DNA of 64,000 bases from contig CM055876.1 in assembly GCA_029582165.1 (NCBI GenBank), forward strand, positions 26,567,817 through 26,631,816. The letters run 5' to 3'. Each line of letters starts with the position of its first letter. The stretch's first letter is position 1. This document shows positions 34,816 to 45,600 of this stretch, piece by piece. The notes beneath the pieces were generated by a model. That model worked only from the letters and a program-made list of their open reading frames with translations. It was not told the DNA's origin and searched no databases. Both the position numbers and the translations under genes were made by a program. The DNA comes from Portulaca oleracea. Its lineage: Eukaryota > Streptophyta > Magnoliopsida > Caryophyllales > Portulacaceae.

Positions 34816-36973
34816 TGTAACACCCCAAAAATTTTAATCAAGTTTTAGCAAGCTTAATTCGTAATTACTTTAGTTAAATGTTTTAAATCATTTTCACACC
34901 GTTAATTACGTGTCAACAAATTTTATTCATCTATTTATTTACTTTAAGTGTTTATTTATGTGTGTAGTTATTTATTCTTTTATTTATCATGAATTATATC
35001 ATAATACTTCCCGAATGAAAAATTTAGTAACCAAGTTAATTGTGGTTATGTGAATTCTCTCATCTCCTTTTATTAACCAAAATGAGAATACTCTCTCTTT
35101 CACTCCAAACAATATCAAAGATTAGTGAAAGATAACTCAAACAATAAAGCATAATCTCTACTATACTCTTAATACATATATGTGGACACTTACAAGTATC
35201 ATATACATACTAAACCCTTCTTCAAAAATCTGACCCTAAAAACATGGGTATCCTTTCAAAAAGAGAGTGGTTTTATCCCTTTTCTCCTTCCCAACCAACC
35301 CACCTTTCTCAAGTTCCAATCCCACCATGGCACCAAAGCCAAAAAGCCTGCCATAGTTGACATCTTTGCCAATAATGCTTGTGAATGCAAACTTCCAGCC
35401 TTTAATTTGGATCTTGTGAGCAGATTTGAAACTTATAAATTGAGAAGCAAATCAAAATAATCAAACACACCCTCTTTCCCCTTCACCTCTTCTCCTCCTC
35501 CGCAGCCACCACCAATCACCATCTTCAACCTACCAGCGACACCAGTTGTCGCCACCGAGACCACCAACCTACCACCAGAACAACCACTCGGCCACCTCCA
35601 AAAACACCACCATGGCACCCCCAAAATTAAATCCAATCTGAAATTCACAACCCAAACAAACACTCACCTACCCTCTCCCTCTCTGAATCGAATCACTAGC
35701 CATTACCACCACCACCACAACCACCCACAGCCACCCCAAAATCCCCGGAAACCTCCCATAAATCGATCCATAAACATACCAACATACCTGAGCCCTTGCT
35801 TGCCTCCCCTGTTTCGGCCGCCATCTTCGAAGCCGACCGAACTCGCCTCCATCCTCCACCTTCGATTCCAACCTCCGACCGCCAGACGCCGCTGCTCATG
35901 GTTGTCGGTAGTTGTCCAAAACCCCCCCGGGCACCTCCTTTGTTCTTTTGTCCCTCTTCCTCTCTGACGTTGAATTAAAAGAAGAAGAAGAAAGGGAGGC
36001 CTCCTTTTATTTATTAACTCTCAAGTATATTGGGCCTCTTATCAACAGCCCAATTCTCTTTGTGGTAATTTCTAAATACCTAAATTCCTTCTATTTCCTA
36101 ATTCCTCTAATTATTCTTCTTCCTTAAAATAAATTAATTCCCTATTCAATTAAAATTTAGATTTGGCACCTTAATTTCATTGTCCAAAGTACGGAGAAAT
36201 TTACGAATTTTCGGGAAGAAAAAGGTATAATTCGATGACTATATCTTTAAAAATCAATTATTTGATTTTATTCAATCATGCAATTACATGTATGCTCAAT
36301 TAACCATTTACTTGGTTTCATAATATATTTTGTCATATTAAATTGTGGACCCTTATCAGCACACTCGGTACCGGAGCCTGAGTTAGTAACCGACTCAGAT
36401 ATGCGCATAGTTAAAGACAAGATCTTATGGTTGCTTTACAGCATAGCATATCATATAGATTGGCCTAAGAACCAATCGGGGGTTTCCACTCAGATAATAA
36501 TAATGGAGCAATCAAACTTTTATAATATTTCATCTCTCCCTCGTGTTCAAAATAAAATGAATTTCAAACCGAGCTCACCTAAATATTATTTTATTTTTAC
36601 ATTATAGTGTCGAATTATATTGAGTTCCGTCTCACGATTTTTATTTTTAAAATATGTTTTGTTTTAGGTGCCAAGGGAAAAGGGAAAACGTCAGCTCTAA
36701 ACTGAAATCTGTCAGCTAGCAGTTACTTAAGTTCACTAGAGTCGGCTCACTAATTTGTCTGCATATTTTGATGTGTTTATGTTTTATGTTCCATGCTTTA
36801 TGACTATATTAGGTTATTATTAAATTTTAATTTCCGTTGCATGTTATGTCGAACGTTAACTCTCTCTCTCTCTCTATATATATATAAGTGTGTTTTATGT
36901 CAATGTGTTAATTACTAAAATAAGTTATACATGCATGCCATAATATCGTTTCCTAAATTAAATTTCCAACGCG

Positions 36974-37023
<50 letters not shown>

Positions 37024-37316
37024 TAAGTTTTATTATCATCATCATTTTTCTCTATTAAAGGTTAGTATTATTATCATTCTTATTATTTTCAGAACTTAAT
37101 ATCATTTCTATTGTTATTGTTTTTAGTATTATTATTATTATTATCATTATTATTATTATTATTATTATTATTAATTGTTGTGGTTGTTGCTTGATTTGTC
37201 ATATTAGAAAAGCCTTGCTTTTACTTATTGGAGAAGCGGCGGTAACGCTCTCGGCTTTTAAGCCTCCGCTAAAATAACATTAAATAAGATAAAATATGGG
37301 TAATCCCCTGATTAGT
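34816..37316 (+). mobile_element. 3' LTR of chromovirus D (last 15 bp missing)
   Basis: Collinear with the 5' LTR, without elements E and the 713-bp MITE. Similarity ends at ...cccctgattagt (37316); the final ggtcggggcgttaca present at 29238-29252 is lacking. It contains an (AT)n run at about 36976-37021 at the place where the MITE sits in the 5' LTR. Confidence 0.88.
36976..37021. repeat. (AT)n microsatellite in D's 3' LTR
   Basis: About 22 AT units. It occupies the position of the MITE insertion in the other LTR. Confidence 0.9.
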
Positions 37317-37909
37317 ATCTAAGACTAATTCTAAGATAAAGAATAAGAATACCCTCTAATGAAGTATATTAGTCCTTTTATAGGACAATTAGGAAAGCGA
37401 TATAACCCTCCCCCCAAAACCCTACAGCAGCCGCACAATCTAATATTTTTTTCCGCGTCAGCAGGCCCGTCGCGAGCGTTACCCATGAGGTAATGGGCGT
37501 TCCGCTTGCGAGGGTAACAATTCTCTGATTTTGCTGAGCGTTGTCACGGGTGTTACGCCCAGAAGGTCGCGGGCGCGACCATGATTGTCGCCACCGTTAC
37601 CCTCAAGGGTAACGACCGTTGCCCGCCACGACAATTCTTCAATTTTTCTCCGGATGACTCGTCGCGTGCGTTACCAGCAGTGGTAACGGGCGCTACCCGC
37701 TATGGAAGTTTTACTCATTTTGGCTGTTGTTGCTGTCGCGGGTGTTACCCCATGGGTAATGGGCGCGACCTCCCTGGGTTTTGGCTAACTTTTGCTTTTT
37801 GTTCTTATTTTCCTTCTAACTCTTGATTATCCTATAAAAACACAAAATCATCCTAACTAATACATAATCAAGGGACTAAAACAAGAAAAACACCTTATAA
37901 ATGATATCA
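37317..37909 (-). mobile_element. LTR fragment H with GTTACC..GGTAAC palindromes
   Basis: Best read on minus: TGATATCATTTATAAGG at 37909, a T-rich U3, a GC-rich array (37760-37460), then the TATA-like CCTATAAAAGG (about 37385-37374) and a short leader to 37317. No coding potential. Family assignment is open; an Athila-like or other gypsy LTR is possible. It abuts the truncated D LTR on one side and a LINE on the other. Confidence 0.5.
37477..37760. repeat. Palindrome array of LTR H
   Basis: CGTTACCC/GGGTAACG with spacer TCAA at 37595-37614; CGTTACC/GGTAACG at 37669-37688; GTTACCC/GGGTAAT at 37744-37760; GTTACC/GGTAAT at about 37478-37494; and GGTCGCG/CGCGACC at 37565-37580. Outer flanks GTCGCG..GCG and GGGCGCGAC extend some of them. 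The array lies about 95-380 bp upstream of the TATA box. Confidence 0.82.
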
Positions 37910-37927
37910 ATTCGGCTCGAAACGAGA

Positions 37928-39900
37928 CCGAACACAGGGCAAAGAATCAATTTGGAGAAGTCAAATATGGCGTTTGGAGCTAAGGTCCCAACCAGGAGGA
38001 GGGATGAAATTCTGATCGAGTTGAACGTCAAGTAGGTTCTGTCCCACGACAAGTACCTCGGTCTCCCAACAAAAGTGGGGCAAGTGACATCTAAGGCTTT
38101 CACTCCAATAAAAGATAGGGTCCTGAACAAGATCAAAGGCTGGCTAGGCAAAACACTCTCGTGGGCAGGGAGGGAGGTGTTGATGAAGGCGGTAGCCCAG
38201 GAAATCCCAACCTATGTACTGAGCGTGTTCAAATTCCCGAGTAACTTCCTCAACAATCTGCAGGCCCAAATTGTCAAATATTGGTGGGGTCAAACTCTCG
38301 AAGGGAAGAGAATCCATTGGGTGGCAAAAGAGAAGTTATGTAACAGCAAGCTCCAAGGAGGACTCGGGTTCAGGGACTTGCAAGCATTCAATATAGCCTT
38401 GCTCGCTAGACAAGCATGGCGGATAATGAAATCGGAGAACTTGCTAGTCTTCAAAGTATTGAAAGCCCGATATTTCCAGAACTCATCCATGCTAGATGCA
38501 GAGCTGGGGGCACGACCAAGCTATACATGGCGGGGAATCTTTGAAGCCCTAAAGGTGGTCGAACCGGGGCTTCGATGGAGAGTTGGAGATGGACGAATGG
38601 TAAATATATGGGAAGCAAAGTGGATCCTGAGACCACACACTTTCCGCGCTATAACCCCACTAAAACCCGAGGTAAGATGGATTATGGTCAGTGACCTAAA
38701 CAACCAGCTAAATGTACAATGGAAGACGGACCTTGTGGATTCCATTTTCCTCCCAATTAATGCCACAGTAATAAAGAACATACCACTGAGCCCGTCTTGG
38801 CCAGATGACGCCCTTGTTTGGCGTTACACACAAGATGGAGAGCTTTTCGTGCGGTCAACCTATCACCTCATACTGGAAAAAAGAATGGCCGACACCCCCC
38901 CAGTCAAGTACAGGAGGTCAAACAGAGTTCTGGAGAATGCTTTGGAGCCTAAAAATACCACCGATAGTGAAATCTTTCCTATGGAGGGCCTGCTCGGACG
39001 CTTTACCCACAAAAGCGGCTGTAGCCGCAAAGATGAAGAATGAGGATAGAGAATGCCCCTCTGCAAAAGGGGACCAGAAACAGTGATGCACGTGATAAGG
39101 GAGTGCGTAGTGAGCAGCGACATATGGGTAGCGGTAGACTTTCGAGGGGTCGAAGGGAAAAACTTCAATTCCCTGAGTGACCTACTGCTGAAAATGGGAA
39201 AAGAAGGAGAAGAGGAGATAGAGAAGGCGGCCATGCTCAGCTGGGCATGTTGGCAGCTCAGAAATGAAGTAGTGCATGGCAAACGAGAAGGAAACATAAC
39301 CCGGACAACAAAACATGCGCTGGATACTCTACAAGAATTCAAGAGCATAACCTCAACGTTGAAGAGCCAACCACAAACGCTCACTGCTGAATGGAAGGCC
39401 CCAACACGTGGTTTCATCAAAGCAAACTTCGACGGGCCAAAGTTACCAGGAGATACTAATGGATGGGGGGTGAACTTCAAAAATGACCAAGGGAAGATGA
39501 ATATAACAATCACCCAACAAGGTCGGGGATACGGAGGCCCAGAACTTGAGGAGGCACGAGCCACTTTTTTTGCATTGGACCAAGCTAGAGGGAAAGGCTA
39601 CACAAAGGTGATATTCGAGGGGGACTCATCATCTCTTATTTCAAAGCTAAAATCTAGCTACAAAGCAAACTCAAAAATAGGTCTTTTTGTTTCAATGTGC
39701 CTTGATTTAGCAAAGCAGTTTGACAGTTGTGTTTTTTCTCATGTTAGAAGAGGGGGGAATAGAGTCGCTCACCCTTTAGCCCACTTACAGCCTATTACCC
39801 TAACTACAAGGTCATGGGCTGATGTGGGACCTCCAGAAATTAGTGGTTTAATCGCTGATGACGCTTGTGACGTCAGTTTATTTTGATTAATAAAGTTGCC
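37928..39900 (+). pseudogene. LINE (non-LTR retrotransposon), 3' part of ORF2
   Basis: Three frames give the C-terminal part of a plant L1-type ORF2. The reverse transcriptase end is seen in GQRINLEKSNMAF, KYLGLPTKVGQV and LGKTLSWAGREVLMKAVAQ. A linker and zinc-binding zf-RVT region follows (IPPIVKSFLWRACSDALPT; MPLCKRGPETVMHVIRECV). The end is an RNase H-like domain (GFIKANFDGPKLPGDTNGWG, EEARATFFALDQARGKGY, FEGDSSSLISKL). A stop at about 38034 and a frame change near 39030 break it. It is 5'-truncated, as usual for LINEs, and ends shortly after the stop at 39886 with an A-rich tail. Confidence 0.88.
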
Positions 39901-40393
39901 GACAATTCTTATCAAAAAAGAAAATCCTTAAAGCACTTTTAAGAGTAAACCCCAACAAATTCTCCATCTTGCGGATATTCAAAGTTTGAAGACGCAAAAA
40001 ATGTCCACAATTGGCTAGTCATATAATCAATTACTAAGTTTGTTTTGCGATAAATGTGACGAATAGTGTAATCAACTAGCTGTTGTGGAACACTTTTAGT
40101 CTCCCTAATAATCATATCGATGTGCCATAAAGTTTGAACAGTACCCTGGATAAGTTGAATGATACTAAACTATTCCTTCAACATGGAATATGGAGAATCC
40201 AACTTGTAATGAGTGAAATCCACAACGAAGAGCTAGCGCTTTTGTCATAATTAAGAGTATGGGCAACTCTTTTTCCTCCATCTCTTCTTCTCTCCCTTTC
40301 ACTTCATCCTCTCTCTTCCTTTCAGTTTTTCCATACTATTTTCACACAAGAAAGAATGCTGCAAAGAGGAGGAAAGGGTTGTAAATTTGTAAT
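39901..40393. other. Spacer without recognised feature
   Basis: AT-rich DNA, no coding frame with a domain and no clear repeat boundary seen. Confidence 0.4.
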
Positions 40394-40806
40394 TAGGGAT
40401 GGACAATGAGTCGGGTCAGATCGAGTAAGTGTGGCCCCGTGTCTATGTAGGACCGGGTCAAGGTCGATCCATTGAAGTTGTGAGCCGGGTCAGGGCTTTC
40501 TAGCAAAAATAAGGGCCGGCCCATAGGTTGACCTGTTTGTCGATCCGTTTCGACTCTAAAGTATTCTTGTACAACAAAATGAGTTATGTTAATTATTGTT
40601 TAATGTGACGTGTTAATAATATATTTAAGTAAGTTTAGCATTTAAAATAATAGAAAAAACTATTCATTTTGAGTTATTGATAATCGACCTTTTCACAATG
40701 TTAAACGGGTCAACACTTTTGTGACACAACCATTTGCTGCCCCTCATTTTTTGTATGGGCCAACCCTCTTAGCTCTATGGGGACTCGACCCATTGCCCAC
40801 CCTTAA
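40394..40806. mobile_element. hAT-like non-autonomous element
   Basis: It starts TAGGGATGGACAATGAGTCG and its other end, read in reverse complement, is TAAGGGTGGGCAATGGGTCG. These imperfect inverted ends rich in GGGTC are typical of a common plant hAT-like MITE group. No coding capacity. I could not establish the expected 8-bp target duplication. Confidence 0.6.
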
Positions 40807-40991
40807 CTTCAATTAGAGAAATTGACGAGAGAGATGATGACTTGATGAGTTTGATGAAAGTGAACTTTTAGAAGGGAGGGAGAGAGCAATGAAAAAATGG
40901 TGCATTGCATATGCTTTAATGATAAATTGAGGGGTGTGATCGAATTGCCAAAGAACCTGCCTTCTTAAGATGACCAAAATGATTTCGTATG

Positions 40992-41181
40992 ACCAACGAG
41001 ATCTTAGCTCGTTAGTATCCGTTGTACTGTGGTATCCCACAGGTCTTGAGATCGATTCATGGGGGCATCAACAGTCGTACATGTCTAGTTTCCCCCGTCC
41101 TTCATAGGCTGCTGGACCCATTGACCTTTCTTTGAGATATGGGGCCTAGTGGGTGACCCGACTTACCAATGTAAAAAAAGA
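40992..41181 (+). mobile_element. tRNA-derived SINE with 16-bp target duplication
   Basis: It starts accaacgagatcttagctcg (A-box-like TTAGCTCGTTAG), then ggtatcccacaggtc, B-box-like AGATCGATTC, a body, and an A-rich tail. aaaatgatttcgtatg flanks it at 40976-40991 and 41182-41197. It shares its head and the ggtatccca-aggtc block with the SINE at 13885-14030. Confidence 0.88.
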
Positions 41182-41329
41182 AAAATGATTTCGTATGGCA
41201 AACACAACTGTCAAATCCTAAGTATCATCGTGTGGGCTTGTTTTATGAGAAGCTTGGGTTCTAAGTCGGCCCAACACAAGCTATTTCTATTCCAACTTTT
41301 TATCAATTATCACAAGAACCTCCGGAATT

Positions 41330-42388
41330 TAGGGGTGCTCATCGGGTCAAGCCTGGATCAACCTGAAGCGAACTGGAAACCGAAATAGCAAAAAGTGTTG
41401 GACTTAAGACTATACTGGAAACAATCGATCCCAACCTAGACCAACTCGATTAAGACTTGGACTGGACCAACTTAAACTAGTTTGGACCAACCGAGATATT
41501 TTTAAATTTTTTTTATTAAAAATTGTAAAAAAAGTGATTAATTCATTAATTTATGTCTTTTGGTAGAAACTATTTTTTTTTTGAATTGTAAGTTATTGTT
41601 GTTGGTGGGAAATTTTAGAAAGTAATGAATTATTAAAATTAAAAAATAATATAATAATATGAATTAATCACTAGACCAGGATATACAAGTTGGCTAAATT
41701 TTAGTTATCATTTACGTAAATTTATACAAAGTTGGATTAGGATAAACATATGTCTAAATATTTATCTTTCTACTCGTAAAAGGAGGGATCATTAGACCAG
41801 GATATAATTTTTTGGGTTTTTGGCCACAAATAATTCGGGCTTGTGACTGGGAATAATCCAAAGTAATTTTTCGATCACTGGCAGTCTGTACTTTTTCACT
41901 ATTTTCTCATAGCAGTCCAAAATCAATTTCCGGCACCAGAAAGCTGACGTGACGACCGGAAAGTATGTTTATTCATACTTCAAAAGGGAAATTTCTGGTT
42001 GCCACGTCATCTTTCCAGATCCAGAAATTGATTTTGGACTGGTATGAGAAAATAGTGAAAAAGTATAGATTGCCAGTGGCCGAAAAATCACTTTGGATTA
42101 TTCTCAATCACAAGCCCCTCAGTACGGATTATTTGTGGCCAAAAACCCTAATTTTTTTAGGTGATATATCATGAATATCTTTTTTAATTAAAATTAAAAT
42201 TTTACAATAATTGAGTTTACGGTCTGTATTTACCGTTCGAGTTTTTTCTAGGTTTCGATCAACCTGGACTAGAACCTGAAAACTAAAAAGACTTGGGCTG
42301 AGGACCAGACCGGTTACCATTTAATCCAGGTATTTGGACCGTTTTTTTTCGGTCAACCGGTCCTATGACTAGAATGTGAACACTCCTC
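41330..42388. mobile_element. hAT-like element with a nested MITE
   Basis: Ends TAGGGGTGCTCATCGGGTC and (reverse complement of the right end) AGGAGTGTTCA match the frequent plant 'GGGGTGTTCA' element group. Inside, ggtt/cggtc-rich subterminal sequence recurs on both sides. A separate foldback MITE interrupts it at 41807-42160. TSD not found. Confidence 0.5.
41807..42160. mobile_element. Foldback MITE, about 354 bp
   Basis: Left arm tttttggccacaaataat... and right arm ...attatttgtggccaaaaa are complementary for about 140 bp, including the segment that reads ttttcactattttctcata on the plus strand in the left arm and is its reverse complement in the right arm. The centre is short. Possible duplication gatata on both sides is only suggestive. 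Confidence 0.75.
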
Positions 42389-42669
42389 ATACGACACCGT
42401 GTGAGAACATACGGTTTGTATCCTGACTCCCCTCCATCGATTCTCATAGATCAAAAACTCGCTGAAATTCTTTAAGCTCTGCAACATTTACCTCCCTGAC
42501 CCAAAAATCAAAATCTCAATCCTCAATTTGTCAAGTTTTGGATCGTCATTTCGATTGTTCATCCACTTTCAGTGCAAAAACCCTATCAATTTCGAAGATT
42601 CAAGTTTCATCCCAGGTGTGAAGAAATCAGAAACAAGAAGGAGCAGATTTGAGGCTGAAATTTTCGAAA
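42389..42669 (+). promoter_or_regulatory. Probable promoter and 5' UTR of VPS51
   Basis: Non-repetitive sequence between the last transposon and the start codon, with a CT-rich, T-rich leader typical of plant housekeeping genes. No clear TATA box. The exact transcription start cannot be read from sequence. Confidence 0.4.
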
Positions 42670-45600
42670 ATGGCGGCAGATGATGCGCCATTGGATGACA
42701 AAGCGAAGAGGATGAGAGATCTTCTATCGAGCTTTTACTCTACGGATCACGCTTCTGCAACTAATTCCAGTACAGTTCAATCGAAATATGCCACACTGGA
42801 TACAATCAACACTCCGTCATTTGATGCTGATCAGTACATAAATCTCCTGGTACTTTTTCTGTTATCATGATCTTTGTCCTTCATTGTTTGTGCTTGTAGA
42901 GTGTTTGTTTCAGCTAATCGCAGAATTGAACTTTGGAATTTGTACCTGGTTAATGCGAGGATTAATGAGTTAGATAAGTGGTAATTTGTTCTGAACTGGT
43001 TAAATGATGTTGATTGAGGCAATATTTTGGCTGGCATTTAGAGTCAGTTGATTTGGAGATGCTGTACAGCGAAATTATCCCATAATGTGTAAAATGGAAG
43101 TGTGTATGATGTAATACAACTCAGAGGGGTAACATGGTTTACCTCAGTGCTGGTGTCTGCAATTTGGTATAAAGCAGATTGCATACTCGATGATTGAGGC
43201 ATACTGTGTTCCGTTGCTATAGGATGATGTATAGTATCTACTTGATTTCCTAGGGTGGGAGAGAAAATCTTATTTCAAGGTCCAAGTTAGGTGATATTGG
43301 TACTGATAAACCTTGAAGTTAATTGCAAAGTGGACATTAAGGTGATCCCTGAATGGATCTTTCTTGAAATTGGAGGAAAGAGAGAAGGGGTTGGGGGGGG
43401 GGGTTGGGGTTGGTGGTGGGAGATCCTGTACGTGGGCACTAAGTATGTGGAAGCTAGTAAAAATGGGGGGGGGGGGTTGATTGAAAGGTTGAAGAGAAAC
43501 AGTTAAGAATAAGTATGTGGGAGCTAGTAAAAATCGGAAGCAATTCATTTATTGATATCTCAAATCCAAATTTCACTCACTCGAGCGAGATCCACATTAC
43601 TACTCCCATGTAGACAGAGTGTTTTTATTCATTGTGGGCGTGTGTTTAATGTTGTAGCATTAAAGGTTGATCATCTTTTATTCATTGCCAATAGGTCTCC
43701 GATATTTGGCATTTAGCTCTTGCATTGTTGAGGATAAGCTGGGTAAAACCATCTAGGCATCTACCAATCTGCCGTCAAAGATGTTTTGTTTGCTTGAAGG
43801 AGAAATTTAGGAAGACGTGGGTTTCCCGTGTTTGGAAGTTAGTTCCTTTAGCTATTTGGTGATGCACTTGGAAAGATAGGAATTGATGAATTTTTTAGGG
43901 CAATCATTCTTCCTTAGCTTATTTTAAGCTCAATTTTTTTGTGGTTGTTGTACAGGTGGAGCCAAGTGCCCAATAGTTTGGATTGTGTAGATATATCATG
44001 CTTGAGATTGAGAGGGCATGAGTTCTAATTTTCTCCACTCCTTTAGTAGATGGGTGTCACCCCCTTGGTGTCTCATTAACATATTTTTTGGAATTACTCA
44101 TCATGCCCGTCAATAGTAATTATTGTCAGCAGCTCTTAATAAGCTGGAATAGAGGATAATAGGCAAACATGCAGCAACTTGTTGGTTAATACTATTTGTC
44201 ATTACAAATCAATGAATAATTATCATTAGTGACATTATTTGGTGGATTGGCATTTCACAAACCAATGAACTATGAGTCTATGACCCTTCAACAGCAGAAA
44301 CTGTGATTGCTTCTACTTACTGATTCATAGAGGCTTGCTTAGTAATGTAGTTCACGAATCCTCTTGGAAGTGACATTTTTTAAAGTAATCATGAGATATA
44401 CTGCAAAGATGCCAAGGGGGTGTCACTCATTTACAAAAGCATGCAAGATAAACACCATGCCCCCAAGCTGTCATGAATAATATTATCAATAAAATTCAAA
44501 AAATTCAAATTTCATTTACCGTTAAGCACAAAACTCGAACTATACGACAACCTCAAAATTAGATCTTGAAATCATCTAGGGACAAGGCTTCGTCCTAACT
44601 TATTCATTGATTTCTCTCCTTCCAAAAGGCCGGCCAAATTGCTGAAAGGATGAACTTCCAAACTCCATGAACACAACTTTTCTTCATCCTTTCCTCCAAG
44701 CCACCCACACCTCTTTCACTCTACATGCTTGAACCCAAGAGACCCATCAGCAAAAGGGCCACATGCCAAAGCGAAGAAGGCCATGAACAATACACAAGTA
44801 GAAGGTCAATAGATTCTTCCTCTTGGCAACGTGTAGAACACCTACTATGCCCATTAAGAGTCCTTATTAGCACATCCTCCATAGGAGTGTTAACTGTGAT
44901 GGCTGCAAAGCAAAGAAAACACATTAGTGGGACCCTTTGGATTCCATATGCACTTTCCAGGGAAATCCATCATTCCATTCCGGGCCCCTGAAGCGTACTA
45001 CAAAGCCTCTCGCAGAGAAAGACCCTTTGGAGTCATGAGGCCAAACAATCTCCTCATTACCCTGCTACAAAACTACCCTCTTAGCAAGTAATACAAACTA
45101 CAAAATTTATCCTCTTTGAAATGGCATATTATTCCCTTTTTTGTTGTTGGAATGCTATTCTATTCGTTTACGATGATTCTTGCTTATGTTTTGCTTTATT
45201 TCTGGTTTTTAAGATTTGGTTGTCAGCATTGCTTATAAGTCGCTTCCCGAGAAGATTGCTTTATTTTATTTTGTGCATCGCCTGAAATATCTCTCATCTG
45301 CTTCTAATGTATCATTGTCCCCTTAGGATTTGTGTTCTGTTCTCTAATAATTGACTAAGTTTAGTTTATGAATTTTTGAAGGCAGATAGTTGCTTTTAGG
45401 ATCTGTTGCTTGTTTTCTTCCAATAACTAGAAAAATGCATGCTGAAATGTAATTTGGTTTATGGTTGGCGGAGGAATGGTTCTGAGAGAAAGAGAGAATC
45501 TGGTTGCAAGATGAAATACATATTTGTGCTGTGCTGATCTTTATTTTATATTATATGACAGGTTCAGAAGTCAAACTTGGAGACTCTACTTCAGCGACAT

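Noticed and set aside
37440..37760. CRISPR-like or rRNA-like GC-rich repeats
   Set aside because: Irregular spacing, eukaryotic LTR context, palindromic units within a U3; no relation to CRISPR or rDNA.
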